From positions 1 to 64,000 of the forward strand of contig NZOF01000106.1 in NCBI GenBank assembly GCA_002695185.1: a DNA stretch of 64,000 bases, read 5' to 3'. Each line of letters begins with the position of its first letter. The first letter of the stretch is position 1. The translations under genes were made by a program, and so were the position numbers. The notes beneath the pieces were generated by a model that was given only the letters and a program-made list of their open reading frames with translations, did not search any database and was not told the DNA's origin. Positions 1 to 7,761 of the stretch are shown here, in pieces. Source of the stretch: Erythrobacter sp. Its GTDB lineage: Bacteria > Pseudomonadota > Alphaproteobacteria > Sphingomonadales > Sphingomonadaceae.

Positions 1-929
1 GCCGGGCTCATCCGCAGCGAGGACTTGTTGCCGATATAGGTCTGCTTGGAATGATAGGGCGAATAGCAATAGGAGCTTGAGCCCGACACCACCGCGCCGC
101 TGCGCATGATGATCCGCCAGTCCACACCGCCTTCGACCTCGCGGAAGCGGGCATCGTCTTTGGGATAGGCATAGACGGCCGACATGCTGACCGGCGCATC
201 GCCTTCCAGCATCATCAGCGATGTGTTGATACCGTAAATGCCGATGTCATACATCGAACCGCCGCCCGCCAGCTGCTTTTCCAGCCGCCAGCGATGCGGC
301 GCCCAGTTTTCGGGATCGGCCTGAAACCCGTGCTCTGCGCGGACATGGCGCATCGTGCCGATTTCGCCGCCGGTAATCATCGAAAGCGCGGCCCGGTTGG
401 TCGGTTCGAAATGGACGCGGTAGCCCACGCCCAGCGCCTTGCCCGCCTTGCGCGCGGCGGCGATCATCGCTTCGCATTCGGCGCTGGTCGAAGCCATCGG
501 CTTTTCGCACAGCACGTGCTTGCCCGCTTCCAGCGCGCGAATGGTATATTCCGCATGCAGCCCCACCGGCAGCGCGATCTGCACGCAGTCGATAGCGGGA
601 TTGTCGATAATGCTGTCGTAATCGTCATAGCTATAGGTGTGCTCGACACCGTAGGTATCGGCCAGCCGCGCCAGCTTTTCCGGATTGCCCGAAACCAGCG
701 CGGTCAGGCGCGAGCGGTTGGCATCGCCGAAAGCGGGCATCAACTGGCCCACGGCGAAACTGCCCAGGCCCACCACGGCCCAGCCCATCCGCTGTTCGGG
801 GGGAAGGGGAAGGGTGGGATTGCCCATCATCGGCTGTCCCTGCGCCTCTTGCGCCAGCGCGCGCCCGGCCATGGCGGCGGTCAGCGCGCCTCCGCTTGCG
901 ATCAGTAAGTCCCGGCGGTTCATTGCCAT
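1..929 (-). CDS. Glucose-fructose-oxidoreductase-like Gfo/Idh/MocA oxidoreductase (3' end cut by window edge)
   Basis: The reading frame runs off the left edge, so about 309 N-terminal residues are visible. The protein starts with a twin-arginine signal (NRRDLL then a hydrophobic stretch ending ALAQE), so it is probably Tat-exported to the periplasm. The Rossmann motif VVGLGSFAVGQ is near residue 50, the family motif CEKPM near residue 125, and LAGGGSMYDIGIYG near residue 200; this pattern closely recalls Zymomonas glucose-fructose oxidoreductase. The start at 929 has GGAGG six bases upstream; a second ATG at 923 is possible. It diverges from the aldehyde dehydrogenase at 1065 across a LacI-type operator, which ties it to the xylan regulon. 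It could oxidise an aldose to its lactone in the periplasm; the substrate is unknown. Confidence 0.88.
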   Translation of the reverse strand, partial: MAMNRRDLLIASGGALTAAMAGRALAQEAQGQPMMGNPTLPLPPEQRMGWAVVGLGSFAVGQLMPAFGDANRSRLTALVSGNPEKLARLADTYGVEHTYSYDDYDSIIDNPAIDCVQIALPVGLHAEYTIRALEAGKHVLCEKPMASTSAECEAMIAAARKAGKALGVGYRVHFEPTNRAALSMITGGEIGTMRHVRAEHGFQADPENWAPHRWRLEKQLAGGGSMYDIGIYGINTSLMMLEGDAPVSMSAVYAYPKDDARFREVEGGVDWRIIMRSGAVVSGSSSYCYSPYHSKQTYIGNKSSLRMSP

Positions 930-1006
930 GCTTTTCCTCCCTCATGTTCTGCCAGCCTTCATGGACCGGCCCCGTTGGGTGCAACGATAGCTTCCCCTTC
1001 GCAAAA

Positions 1007-1020
1007 TGATAGCGCTATCA
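1007..1020. promoter_or_regulatory. LacI-family operator, perfect 14-bp palindrome
   Basis: TGATAGCGCTATCA is a perfect inverted repeat lying between the divergent starts at 929 and 1065. It matches the other six sites in the window (centre AGCGCT or AGCGGT) and is close to the XylR box described for xylan genes of Xanthomonas (TGGTAGCGCTAACA). Binding by the LacI-type protein encoded at 38547 is inferred. Confidence 0.75.
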
Positions 1021-1064
1021 CGTGGCGAAAAGGAACCTAATCCGTAAGCAATCGCTTCGGCACT

Positions 1065-2546
1065 ATGTCCGATACATACCAAAAGCTCGATCAATCCTTC
1101 GTCGGCGGAAGCTGGCGCAAGGCATCCGGCGATGCGATCGCCAACATCTGTCCATGGGACGAATCCACCATCTTCGAAGTGGCCTCCACCACCGAAGACG
1201 ATGTCGATGAAGCCTGCAAGGCGGCGCAAAAGGCGCAGCGCGAATGGGGCGCCATGCCGCCCGCCGCGCGCGCTGCGAAAATGCACGCGATTGCCGACAT
1301 TCTCGAAGCCCGCAAGGACGAGATCGCCGGCTGGATCGTCCGCGAGGCCGGGGGCACCAAGCTGAAGGCCGCGCTGGAACTGATGCTGGTGACGCAGGTC
1401 GCCCGCTCCGAAGCCGCGACGCTGCCATACATGGTGAAGGGCGCGATAATGCCGGAAGATATTCCGGGCAAGGAATCGCGCGCCTATCGCCAGCCTGCCG
1501 GGGTGATCGCGCTGATCAGCCCGTGGAATTTCCCGCTCCAGCTTACCGCGCGCACGCTGTTCCCGGCCTTGGCACTGGGCAATGGCGTGGTGATCAAGCC
1601 CGCCAGCGATACCATCGTTACCGGCGGCACGATCTTTGCCGCCATTTGCGAGGAAGCGGGCCTGCCCGAAGGGCTGGTTTCGGTGCTGCCGGGTTCCGGC
1701 TCCACCATCGGCGATGCGCTGATCCGCCATCCGATCCCCTCTGTCGTCAGCTTCACCGGCTCCACCCCTGTGGGCCGCGGCGTGGGCAAGGCCGCGCTCG
1801 ATGGGGACCGGATCAAGTCGGTCGAGCTGGAACTGGGCGGCAACAGCCCGATCGTGGTGCTGGACGATGCCGATCTGGACCGCGCGGTGGAAGCCAGCGT
1901 CTGGGGCAAGTTCATGCACCAGGGCCAGATCTGCATGATCGCCAACCGCATTATCGTGGAAGACGCGGTCTACGATGAATTAGTGGAGAAGTTCGTGGCG
2001 CGAGTGAAGCAATTGCCGGTCGGCAAGCGCGAAGATCCCAAGTGCTTTATCGGCCCCATCGTCAACCGCGACCAGTTCGAAGGCATTTCCGACATGATCG
2101 CCAAGGCGAAAGAAGAAGGCGCGACCTGCGCGCTGGGCGGAGAGCCTGACGGGCTGGTCATGCCGCCGCATGTCTTCACCGATGTGGGCGAAGACAGCTG
2201 CCTGGTCGCCAACGAGATATTCGGCCCCATCGCGCCGATCCAGCGCGCACGGGATGAAGACCATGCGCTGGAACTGGCCAATGCCACCGAGATGGGCCTG
2301 TCCAGCGCGGTGTTCAGCCGCGACGAAGGCCGCGCGCTCGCCTTTGCCAAGCAGGTGCAGGCAGGCATGACCCATATCAACGACCAGACGGTGAACGACA
2401 GCCCCTTTGCCCCCTTCGGCGGGGTCAAGAATTCGGGCATCGGCCGGTTCAACGGCGAATGGGCGATCGATGCCTTCACCAGCACGCACTGGATCAGCAT
2501 CCAGCACGAACGCCGCCAATATCCGTTCAGCGCGGACGATGTGTAA
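1065..2546 (+). CDS. Aldehyde dehydrogenase family protein
   Basis: 493 residues, a normal length for NAD(P)-dependent aldehyde dehydrogenases. The cofactor region SPWNFPLQL is near residue 150, the glutamate motif ELELGGNSP near residue 255 and the catalytic cysteine in GQICMIANR near residue 290. The ATG at 1065 has no strong ribosome binding site. It faces the GFOR-like gene across a LacI-type operator and is followed 11 bases later by a glutathione-dependent reductase. Its substrate cannot be read from sequence; the shared operator suggests a sugar-derived or plant-derived (lignocellulose aromatic) aldehyde. It is distinct from the dehydrogenase at 16333, which belongs to the ketoglutarate semialdehyde subgroup. 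Confidence 0.9.
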   Translation: MSDTYQKLDQSFVGGSWRKASGDAIANICPWDESTIFEVASTTEDDVDEACKAAQKAQREWGAMPPAARAAKMHAIADILEARKDEIAGWIVREAGGTKLKAALELMLVTQVARSEAATLPYMVKGAIMPEDIPGKESRAYRQPAGVIALISPWNFPLQLTARTLFPALALGNGVVIKPASDTIVTGGTIFAAICEEAGLPEGLVSVLPGSGSTIGDALIRHPIPSVVSFTGSTPVGRGVGKAALDGDRIKSVELELGGNSPIVVLDDADLDRAVEASVWGKFMHQGQICMIANRIIVEDAVYDELVEKFVARVKQLPVGKREDPKCFIGPIVNRDQFEGISDMIAKAKEEGATCALGGEPDGLVMPPHVFTDVGEDSCLVANEIFGPIAPIQRARDEDHALELANATEMGLSSAVFSRDEGRALAFAKQVQAGMTHINDQTVNDSPFAPFGGVKNSGIGRFNGEWAIDAFTSTHWISIQHERRQYPFSADDV

Positions 2547-2557
2547 GGGGACGGGAC

Positions 2558-3538
2558 ATGGGATTTCTCAAAGACGGCAAATGGTATGACGAATGGGATT
2601 ACAATGACGAGGACAGCGGCAAGTTCGAACGCACCGAAAGCCCTTTTCGCAACTGGATAACCCCTGACGGGTCCGCCGGGCCGACGGGGGAGGGCGGGTT
2701 CGCCGCCGAACCGGGGCGCTATCGCCTGTATGTCAGCCTTGCCTGCCCGTGGGCGCACCGTGCCACCGTGGCGCGGCGGCTGAAGGGGCTGGAAGGCATG
2801 ATCGAACTGGTGGTGGTCCACTGGCTGATGAAGGAAGGCGGCTGGTCTTTCCGCGATGGCGAATGCGTCACACCCGATCCGCTGCTGGATGCCGATAATC
2901 TGCACGAGGTCTATACCGCGGCGAAACCCGACTTCAGCGGCCATGTCACCGTACCGGTGCTGTGGGATATCAAGCAGGGCACCATCGTGAATAACGAAAG
3001 CGCCGATATATTGCGCATGCTGGGCAGTGCCTTCGACCAGGTCGGCGCGACCGAGCTGGACCTTTACCCCGAAGCCCATCGCGACGAGATCGATGCGGTG
3101 AACGAGGAAGTCTATCACGCGGTCAATAACGGCGTGTACAAGGCGGGCTTCGCGACATCGCAATCCGCTTATGACGAGGCGATCAGGCCGCTGTTCGACA
3201 CGCTCGACAAGCTGGAGCAACGGCTGGAAGGGCAGGACTGGCTGGTTGGCGGACAATTGACAGAGGCAGATATCCGCCTGTGGACCACGCTGATCCGGTT
3301 CGACCATGTCTATCACACACATTTCAAATGCAACCGCCGCCGGATTGCCGATTATCCCAATCTGGCAGCGCTGACGCGGCGGCTCTATGAACTGGACGGC
3401 GTGGCCGAGACGGTGAATTTCGAGCACATCCGGCATCATTATTACGAAAGCCACGAGCATATAAATCCCAATGGCATCGTGCCGCCGGGGCCGCGCCCCG
3501 AAGTGCCGGGCCTTGAGGAAAAAGGGGTGATGGCATGA
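2558..3538 (+). CDS. Glutathionyl-hydroquinone reductase (Xi-class glutathione S-transferase)
   Basis: 326 residues. The N-terminal thioredoxin-like domain carries the catalytic cysteine in CPWAHR near residue 63, typical of the YqjG/PcpF family, which reduces glutathionyl-hydroquinones. The C-terminal helical domain contains the family tyrosine region around YHTHFKCN. The start at 2558 follows AAGGGGA; a longer frame is open upstream but overlaps the aldehyde dehydrogenase. It overlaps the pirin gene by four bases (ATGA), so the three genes 1065-4368 probably form one transcript that may deal with quinones or aromatic by-products of plant material (inference). Confidence 0.88.
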   Translation: MGFLKDGKWYDEWDYNDEDSGKFERTESPFRNWITPDGSAGPTGEGGFAAEPGRYRLYVSLACPWAHRATVARRLKGLEGMIELVVVHWLMKEGGWSFRDGECVTPDPLLDADNLHEVYTAAKPDFSGHVTVPVLWDIKQGTIVNNESADILRMLGSAFDQVGATELDLYPEAHRDEIDAVNEEVYHAVNNGVYKAGFATSQSAYDEAIRPLFDTLDKLEQRLEGQDWLVGGQLTEADIRLWTTLIRFDHVYHTHFKCNRRRIADYPNLAALTRRLYELDGVAETVNFEHIRHHYYESHEHINPNGIVPPGPRPEVPGLEEKGVMA

Positions 3539-4368
3539 CTTCACGCGCCCTTCGCTCGGTTCACCGCGCCTATCGCGACGATATCGCCGATCTGACCACG
3601 CGCAGGCCGCTGCCCGGGCCCAGCCTACCGCAGATCGATCCGTTCCTCTTTCTCAATCACCATGGCCCGCAAAGCTATCCGCCGGGCAACAACGGCCTGC
3701 CCTTCGGCCCGCACCCCCATCGCGGGTTCGAGACGGTGACCTTCATGGTGGAAGGCAGCCTCGCGCATCAGGACAGCAGCGGCGCGCAAAGCGTGGTGGC
3801 CGATGGCGGGGTGCAGTGGATGACGGCGGGATCGGGCATCGTCCATTCGGAGCTTTCGCCCGACAGCTTCAAACGCGATGGCGGCCCGCTGGAAATCTTG
3901 CAGCTATGGGTCAATCTGCCCGCGCGGCTCAAATTCACCGATCCCGATTACATCGAAGTCCCGGCGGCCAAGATCCCTTCGCTTTCACTGGCGGATGGCG
4001 TGGAGCTTCGACCCGTCTCGGGCTTCGAGGATGCGCCCGTATCCTCGCTGACCGGCGTTGCGCTGGCGACCGTCCATATGCAACCGGGCAGCAGCGTCAG
4101 CCTGCCGGCACCCGCTGGCCGCAATATCCTGTTCTACACCGTCCAGGGATCGGTCCGCATCGGCAATGACAGCGTACCCGAACATTGCCTGGCCCGCTTC
4201 GACGATGGTGACGAAATCGAGGTGACGGCACCCGATGGCGCGCTCATCCTGTTCGGCCATGCCGACCCGATCGGAGAGCCGGTGGTGGCGCATGGTCCGT
4301 TCGTGATGAACAGCCAGGAAGAGATTCGCGACGCGTTCGAAGCTTATCGCCGCGGTGAATTCGCCTGA
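3535..4368 (+). CDS. Pirin family bicupin protein
   Basis: 277 residues, the standard pirin length. The N-terminal cupin keeps the metal ligands: HPHRGFET near residue 62 and the later GSGIVHSE near residue 102. Bacterial pirins bind iron and some have quercetinase activity or modulate metabolic enzymes; no role can be fixed here. It is translationally coupled to the upstream hydroquinone reductase and followed by a hairpin repeat that probably ends the transcript. Confidence 0.9.
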   Translation: MTSRALRSVHRAYRDDIADLTTRRPLPGPSLPQIDPFLFLNHHGPQSYPPGNNGLPFGPHPHRGFETVTFMVEGSLAHQDSSGAQSVVADGGVQWMTAGSGIVHSELSPDSFKRDGGPLEILQLWVNLPARLKFTDPDYIEVPAAKIPSLSLADGVELRPVSGFEDAPVSSLTGVALATVHMQPGSSVSLPAPAGRNILFYTVQGSVRIGNDSVPEHCLARFDDGDEIEVTAPDGALILFGHADPIGEPVVAHGPFVMNSQEEIRDAFEAYRRGEFA

Positions 4369-4373
4369 CCGGG

Positions 4374-4414
4374 CTTGATCGGCCTGGGACCGGGCCGATC
4401 AAGAGGGTGTTCGG
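4374..4414 (+). repeat. Hairpin with 11-bp stem, sharing an exact 20-base tract with 50064-50083
   Basis: CTTGATCGGCC (4374-4384) pairs with GGCCGATCAAG (4393-4403) around an 8-base loop, just downstream of the pirin stop. There is no clear T tract. Bases 4395-4414, the right arm plus AGGGTGTTCGG, recur exactly at 50064-50083 beside another hairpin. It may be a terminator or a small dispersed repeat family. Confidence 0.6.
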
Positions 4415-4470
4415 GCCCAATTTCGGAACAGTGATGTTGTATCGCAAAGGCCTTGCGCTAAACGCACGGC

Positions 4471-5472
4471 ATGACGAAGGCAGACCTGCAGAGCATACTC
4501 GACGACAAGACCAAGCCGGTCGGATCACTTGGCCGTCTTGAGAAACTGGCCGTCCAGGCCGCCTCGGTGCTGGGCCATGAACTGACCGAACAAGCCGCTG
4601 CAACCCTTACGATTTTCGCCGGAGATCACGGTATTGCCGCCAATGGCGTCTCGGCTTTCCCGCAGGAAGTGACCGGCCAGATGGTCGCCAATTTCCTCGC
4701 CGGCGGCGCTGCCGCAAACGCCATCGCGAACACTCTCGGCATCCCCGTAACCGTGGTGGATTGCGGCATCGCAACGCCTCCTTCGGGCCACTCCGCCTTA
4801 GTAAAGATGCGGCTCGGCGAAGGCACTGCGGACAGCGCAAAAGGGCCCGCCATGACCTCCGATTGCGCTCGCCGCGCTGTCGATCAGGGGCGCCACTATG
4901 GCGTTGATCTGGCAGGAAAAATCGCCTGTTTCGGTGAGATGGGCATCGCCAACACCTCCGCCGCGACGCTGGTGGTTCACAAGCTCAGCGGCCTCGAAAT
5001 CGCGAAGCTGGTAGGCCGCGGAACAGGCCTCGACGATGCCGCTCTTACGCACAAACAAGACGTGCTCGAACGCGCCGCCAAGCGCACCGGGCAGCTGGCT
5101 CCGCTGGAAGTTCTGGCAGAGGTCGGCGGTTTCGAGATCGGCACCATGGCCGGCGCCATGATCGGCGCCGCGGAGGCAGGAAAGCTGGTCGTGGTAGACG
5201 GCTTCATCGCCACCTCCGCCGCCGCTCTGGCGCGGGCAATCGAACCGGCAAGCGCAAAGGCATTCGTCTATGCGCACCGCTCCGCAGAGCAGGGGCACCG
5301 GGCCCTTCTCGAATGGCTGGATGCGGATCCCCTGCTGGATTTCGACATGCGTCTCGGAGAAGGCACGGGAGCCCTCCTGGCCATCCCCATGATCCGCGCC
5401 GCCCTCTCGCTTTTCTCGATGGCCAGCTTCTCGCAGGCAGGCGTCTCCGGCGCTGAAACCGTAGCGTCATGA
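4471..5472 (+). CDS. cobT: Nicotinate-nucleotide-dimethylbenzimidazole phosphoribosyltransferase
   Basis: 333 residues, typical for CobT, which makes alpha-ribazole 5'-phosphate from dimethylbenzimidazole and nicotinate mononucleotide for the lower ligand of B12. Near the N-terminus is KPVGSLGRLE, then TIFAGDHGI near residue 50, and the C-terminal LGEGTGALL with the catalytic glutamate. It is the first gene of a tight set (cobT-cobS-phosphatase-cobO); the next gene overlaps by four bases. No B12 riboswitch is visible upstream, unlike the btuB transcript. Confidence 0.95.
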   Translation: MTKADLQSILDDKTKPVGSLGRLEKLAVQAASVLGHELTEQAAATLTIFAGDHGIAANGVSAFPQEVTGQMVANFLAGGAAANAIANTLGIPVTVVDCGIATPPSGHSALVKMRLGEGTADSAKGPAMTSDCARRAVDQGRHYGVDLAGKIACFGEMGIANTSAATLVVHKLSGLEIAKLVGRGTGLDDAALTHKQDVLERAAKRTGQLAPLEVLAEVGGFEIGTMAGAMIGAAEAGKLVVVDGFIATSAAALARAIEPASAKAFVYAHRSAEQGHRALLEWLDADPLLDFDMRLGEGTGALLAIPMIRAALSLFSMASFSQAGVSGAETVAS

Positions 5473-6221
5473 CAAGACCAATGGCCGCTTTCCTGGCTGC
5501 CTGGATGTTCCTCACCCGCATCCCGGTGCGTACGACAACTCTTGGAAAAAGCGACTTCGAAGCCGCTCCCGCCTTCTATCCGCTCGTCGGCATCCTGATC
5601 GGCGCAATCGGGGCGATCGGCTTCGCGCTGGGATCGTGGATCGGCGGCGGGATTATAGGCGCGATCTTCGCCACTGCCGCCACCTTGCTCGCCACCGGCG
5701 CCTTTCACGAAGACGGGCTGGCGGATTTGTTCGATGGAATAGGCGCCTCCACGCCGGAGCGGATGATGGAAATCATGCGCGACAGCCGGCTGGGCGCATT
5801 CGGGGCCGCGGCACTGTTCGTCGCCCTGAGCCTGAAGGTCGCCGCCCTTTCTTCAATCCTCCCCTGGAGCGCGCTGGCCGCATTACCCGTCGCGCATGGG
5901 CTTTCGCGTCTGTCGGCAGTGGTCGTGATCGCCACCAGCAACTATGCGCGACCCGAAGGCATAGCCAATCCCGTGGCTGGCGGAATGGCGCGCAACGGGT
6001 TGGTCGTTGCCTGGCTTACCGGGCTGATTGCCTTGCTGCTCTTCGGTCTCTTCGTTGGCATCGGTGCAGTTGTCAGCGCTGTAGTCGGCCTGTGCGTAGG
6101 CCATGGGGCAACGCGCCTGCTGTTCGAGCGCAAGCTGGGCGGATACACGGGCGACTGCCTTGGTGCCGTTCAGCAAGTGTCTGAAATAGGCTTCTATCTC
6201 GGCCTGCTCGCATGGCTCTGA
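5469..6221 (+). CDS. cobS: Adenosylcobinamide-GDP ribazoletransferase (cobalamin synthase)
   Basis: 250 residues, a polytopic inner-membrane protein. The family motif FHEDGLADLFDGIG near residue 80 holds the metal-binding aspartates, and the C-terminus carries GGYTGDCLGA, also diagnostic. It joins GDP-activated cobinamide to alpha-ribazole phosphate. It overlaps cobT by four bases and the phosphatase by ten. Confidence 0.95.
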   Translation: MTRPMAAFLAAWMFLTRIPVRTTTLGKSDFEAAPAFYPLVGILIGAIGAIGFALGSWIGGGIIGAIFATAATLLATGAFHEDGLADLFDGIGASTPERMMEIMRDSRLGAFGAAALFVALSLKVAALSSILPWSALAALPVAHGLSRLSAVVVIATSNYARPEGIANPVAGGMARNGLVVAWLTGLIALLLFGLFVGIGAVVSAVVGLCVGHGATRLLFERKLGGYTGDCLGAVQQVSEIGFYLGLLAWL

Positions 6222-6745
6222 TCCTGCTGCGCCACGGAGAGCCGGAGGTGCCGCGTGGCGTATGCTATGGACAGTCAGACATCACTGCCCACATCCCAGG
6301 TCAGGACGAGCTACAGCAGCTTCTCAGCCGTCTGAACGGGCCCGTTACCCGATTGCATACCAGTCCGCTGCGCCGTTGCCGGGAGCTCGCGGAAGAGCTG
6401 GCACCCATGCTGGGTCTCGAAGTTCAGGCCGATCCGAGGCTTGCCGAAATCGACTTCGGGCGATGGGAAATGAAACGCTGGGACGATATTCCTCGCGCAG
6501 AGATCGATCTTTGGGCCCTGGATATCGAGGGCGCTCGTCCCCACGGCGGCGAATGTGTTGCCCAGTTGGTGCAGCGCGTAGGTATCTATCTCACTGAAAT
6601 TGCGAACGATCAGGGCGACGTCCTGGCCGTAAGTCACCTCGGAGTGGCACGAGCCATGGCTGCCGCCTTGGGACATGCCGATCCATACGAGCTGAAGCTG
6701 GACTTCGGCGATTTTCTCACCTTCGAAACGGACCATATTGCATGA
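6212..6745 (+). CDS. Histidine phosphatase, probable alpha-ribazole phosphatase
   Basis: 177 residues. The catalytic LLRHGEP is at residues 5-11, with the second arginine in TSPLRRC and the acidic residue near EIDFGRWE, as in the phosphoglycerate-mutase-like superfamily. Position between cobS and cobO points to alpha-ribazole 5'-phosphate phosphatase (CobC of Salmonella). The symbol is left empty because cobC is used here for the decarboxylase. Confidence 0.85.
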   Translation: MALILLRHGEPEVPRGVCYGQSDITAHIPGQDELQQLLSRLNGPVTRLHTSPLRRCRELAEELAPMLGLEVQADPRLAEIDFGRWEMKRWDDIPRAEIDLWALDIEGARPHGGECVAQLVQRVGIYLTEIANDQGDVLAVSHLGVARAMAAALGHADPYELKLDFGDFLTFETDHIA

Positions 6746-7347
6746 GCGAAACCGAGCACGGCGACCACAAGGCGCAGATGAAGAAACTGCAGGCCGAGCA
6801 GGCCAAGCGACGTCGCGAACTCAAAGACCCGGAGCGCGGCCTCGTTCTGGTCCACACAGGCGATGGGAAAGGCAAGTCTAGCTCTGCTTTCGGGGTAATG
6901 GCCCGCGCTTTGGGCTGGGGCCAGAAAGTCGCAGTGGTCCAGTTCATCAAGGGCAAGTGGAAGACCGGCGAAAAGCAGTTCTTCGCTCGCTTCCCTGATC
7001 TGGTGGACTGGCACGTCATGGGCGATGGCTTCACATGGGACACGCAGGACCGCGACCGCGACATCGAAGCTGCCGAAAAGGCACTCGCCAAAGCCGGCGA
7101 ACTGATTGGCAGCGGCGATTATGATCTGGTCTTGCTCGACGAGATCAACGTCGCCTTGAGGTACGATTATCTCACACCGGAGGCCGTGATCAATGTGCTG
7201 GAGCGCCGCGGAAACACGCGCGTCATCCTGACAGGCCGCGATGCGATGCCCGAGCTGATGGAATATGCCGATACGGTTAGCGAGATGCGCGAAATCAAGC
7301 ACGCCTTCCATGCCGGAATCCGGGCGCAGCAGGGGCTTGACTTCTGA
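6742..7347 (+). CDS. cobO: Cob(I)yrinic acid a,c-diamide adenosyltransferase
   Basis: 201 residues, the CobO/BtuR family length. The N-terminus is a charged helix, followed by the P-loop HTGDGKGKSSSAFG near residue 37 and the Walker-B-like LVLLDEINVAL near residue 130. It adds the 5'-deoxyadenosyl ligand to corrinoids. Start and upstream stop overlap by four bases. It ends the first cobalamin transcript, 43 bases before the riboswitch region. Confidence 0.95.
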   Translation: MSETEHGDHKAQMKKLQAEQAKRRRELKDPERGLVLVHTGDGKGKSSSAFGVMARALGWGQKVAVVQFIKGKWKTGEKQFFARFPDLVDWHVMGDGFTWDTQDRDRDIEAAEKALAKAGELIGSGDYDLVLLDEINVALRYDYLTPEAVINVLERRGNTRVILTGRDAMPELMEYADTVSEMREIKHAFHAGIRAQQGLDF

Positions 7348-7389
7348 CCGGGCAGGATTGACAGCGGCCATCTCTCCGCCCATTGGCGC

Positions 7390-7592
7390 CGGCAGACGGT
7401 GCATCAGGTGCAAAACGCCTGAAGCTAAGAGGGAAGTCGGTGAGCCCAGTTGGGCAAATCCGACGCTGTGCCCGCAACTGTAAGCCGGGAGCCCCGGACC
7501 ACTTATGCCACTGGCAATGCCCATCAAAAGGCGTCCCCGGGAAGGCGGTTCGAAGGCGATGATCGGCAAGTCAGGAAACCTGCCGTCGCGTC
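7390..7592 (+). promoter_or_regulatory. Cobalamin (AdoCbl) riboswitch
   Basis: Conserved B12-riboswitch elements appear in order: GGTGC near 7398, AAGAGGGAAG at about 7427-7437, a GTCGGTGAGCC segment, CCGCAACTGTAAGCCGG near 7472-7489, and the B12 box AAGTCAGGAAACCTGCCG at 7568-7585. It precedes a BtuB-type receptor and probably lowers expression of the whole btuB-btuF-btuC-btuD-cobQ-cbiB-cobC transcript when cobalamin is abundant. The exact ends are approximate. Confidence 0.92.
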
Positions 7593-7761
7593 GTTCGTCC
7601 GGGGCCGGGTCCAGCCCAATGGGACAGGAAAGTTATTTTCCGAAGTAACGGCAGCCAGGCCGGTTACCGGCGCTGCGACCATGATTGTCGCAGTGTGGCC
7701 ATCTGTCGATTTAACCTGGCGGGCGCCGGAGCCCCTGCCTGGTATGGCTTTGGATTTCTTG
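7593..7761 (+). promoter_or_regulatory. Leader between riboswitch and btuB
   Basis: No gene is evident. The stretch can form a hairpin at about 7652-7676 (GCAGC...CCGG TTA CCGG...GCTGC), which may be part of the expression platform. An open frame continues from 7450 into btuB, but its N-terminal part is riboswitch RNA and carries no signal peptide, so it is not taken as coding. Confidence 0.45.

Noticed and set aside
1970..3544. A 524-codon open frame on the minus strand opposite the aldehyde dehydrogenase and reductase genes
   Set aside because: It mirrors well-recognised plus-strand genes, has no recognisable motif, and high-GC coding DNA often leaves such antisense frames open.
4369..4470. 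A second cobalamin riboswitch upstream of cobT
   Set aside because: The B12 box and AAGAGGGAAG elements are absent; only a hairpin repeat is present.
7450..7761. N-terminal extension of btuB by about 104 codons
   Set aside because: The sequence is the cobalamin riboswitch and leader; starting at 7762 gives a proper signal peptide.
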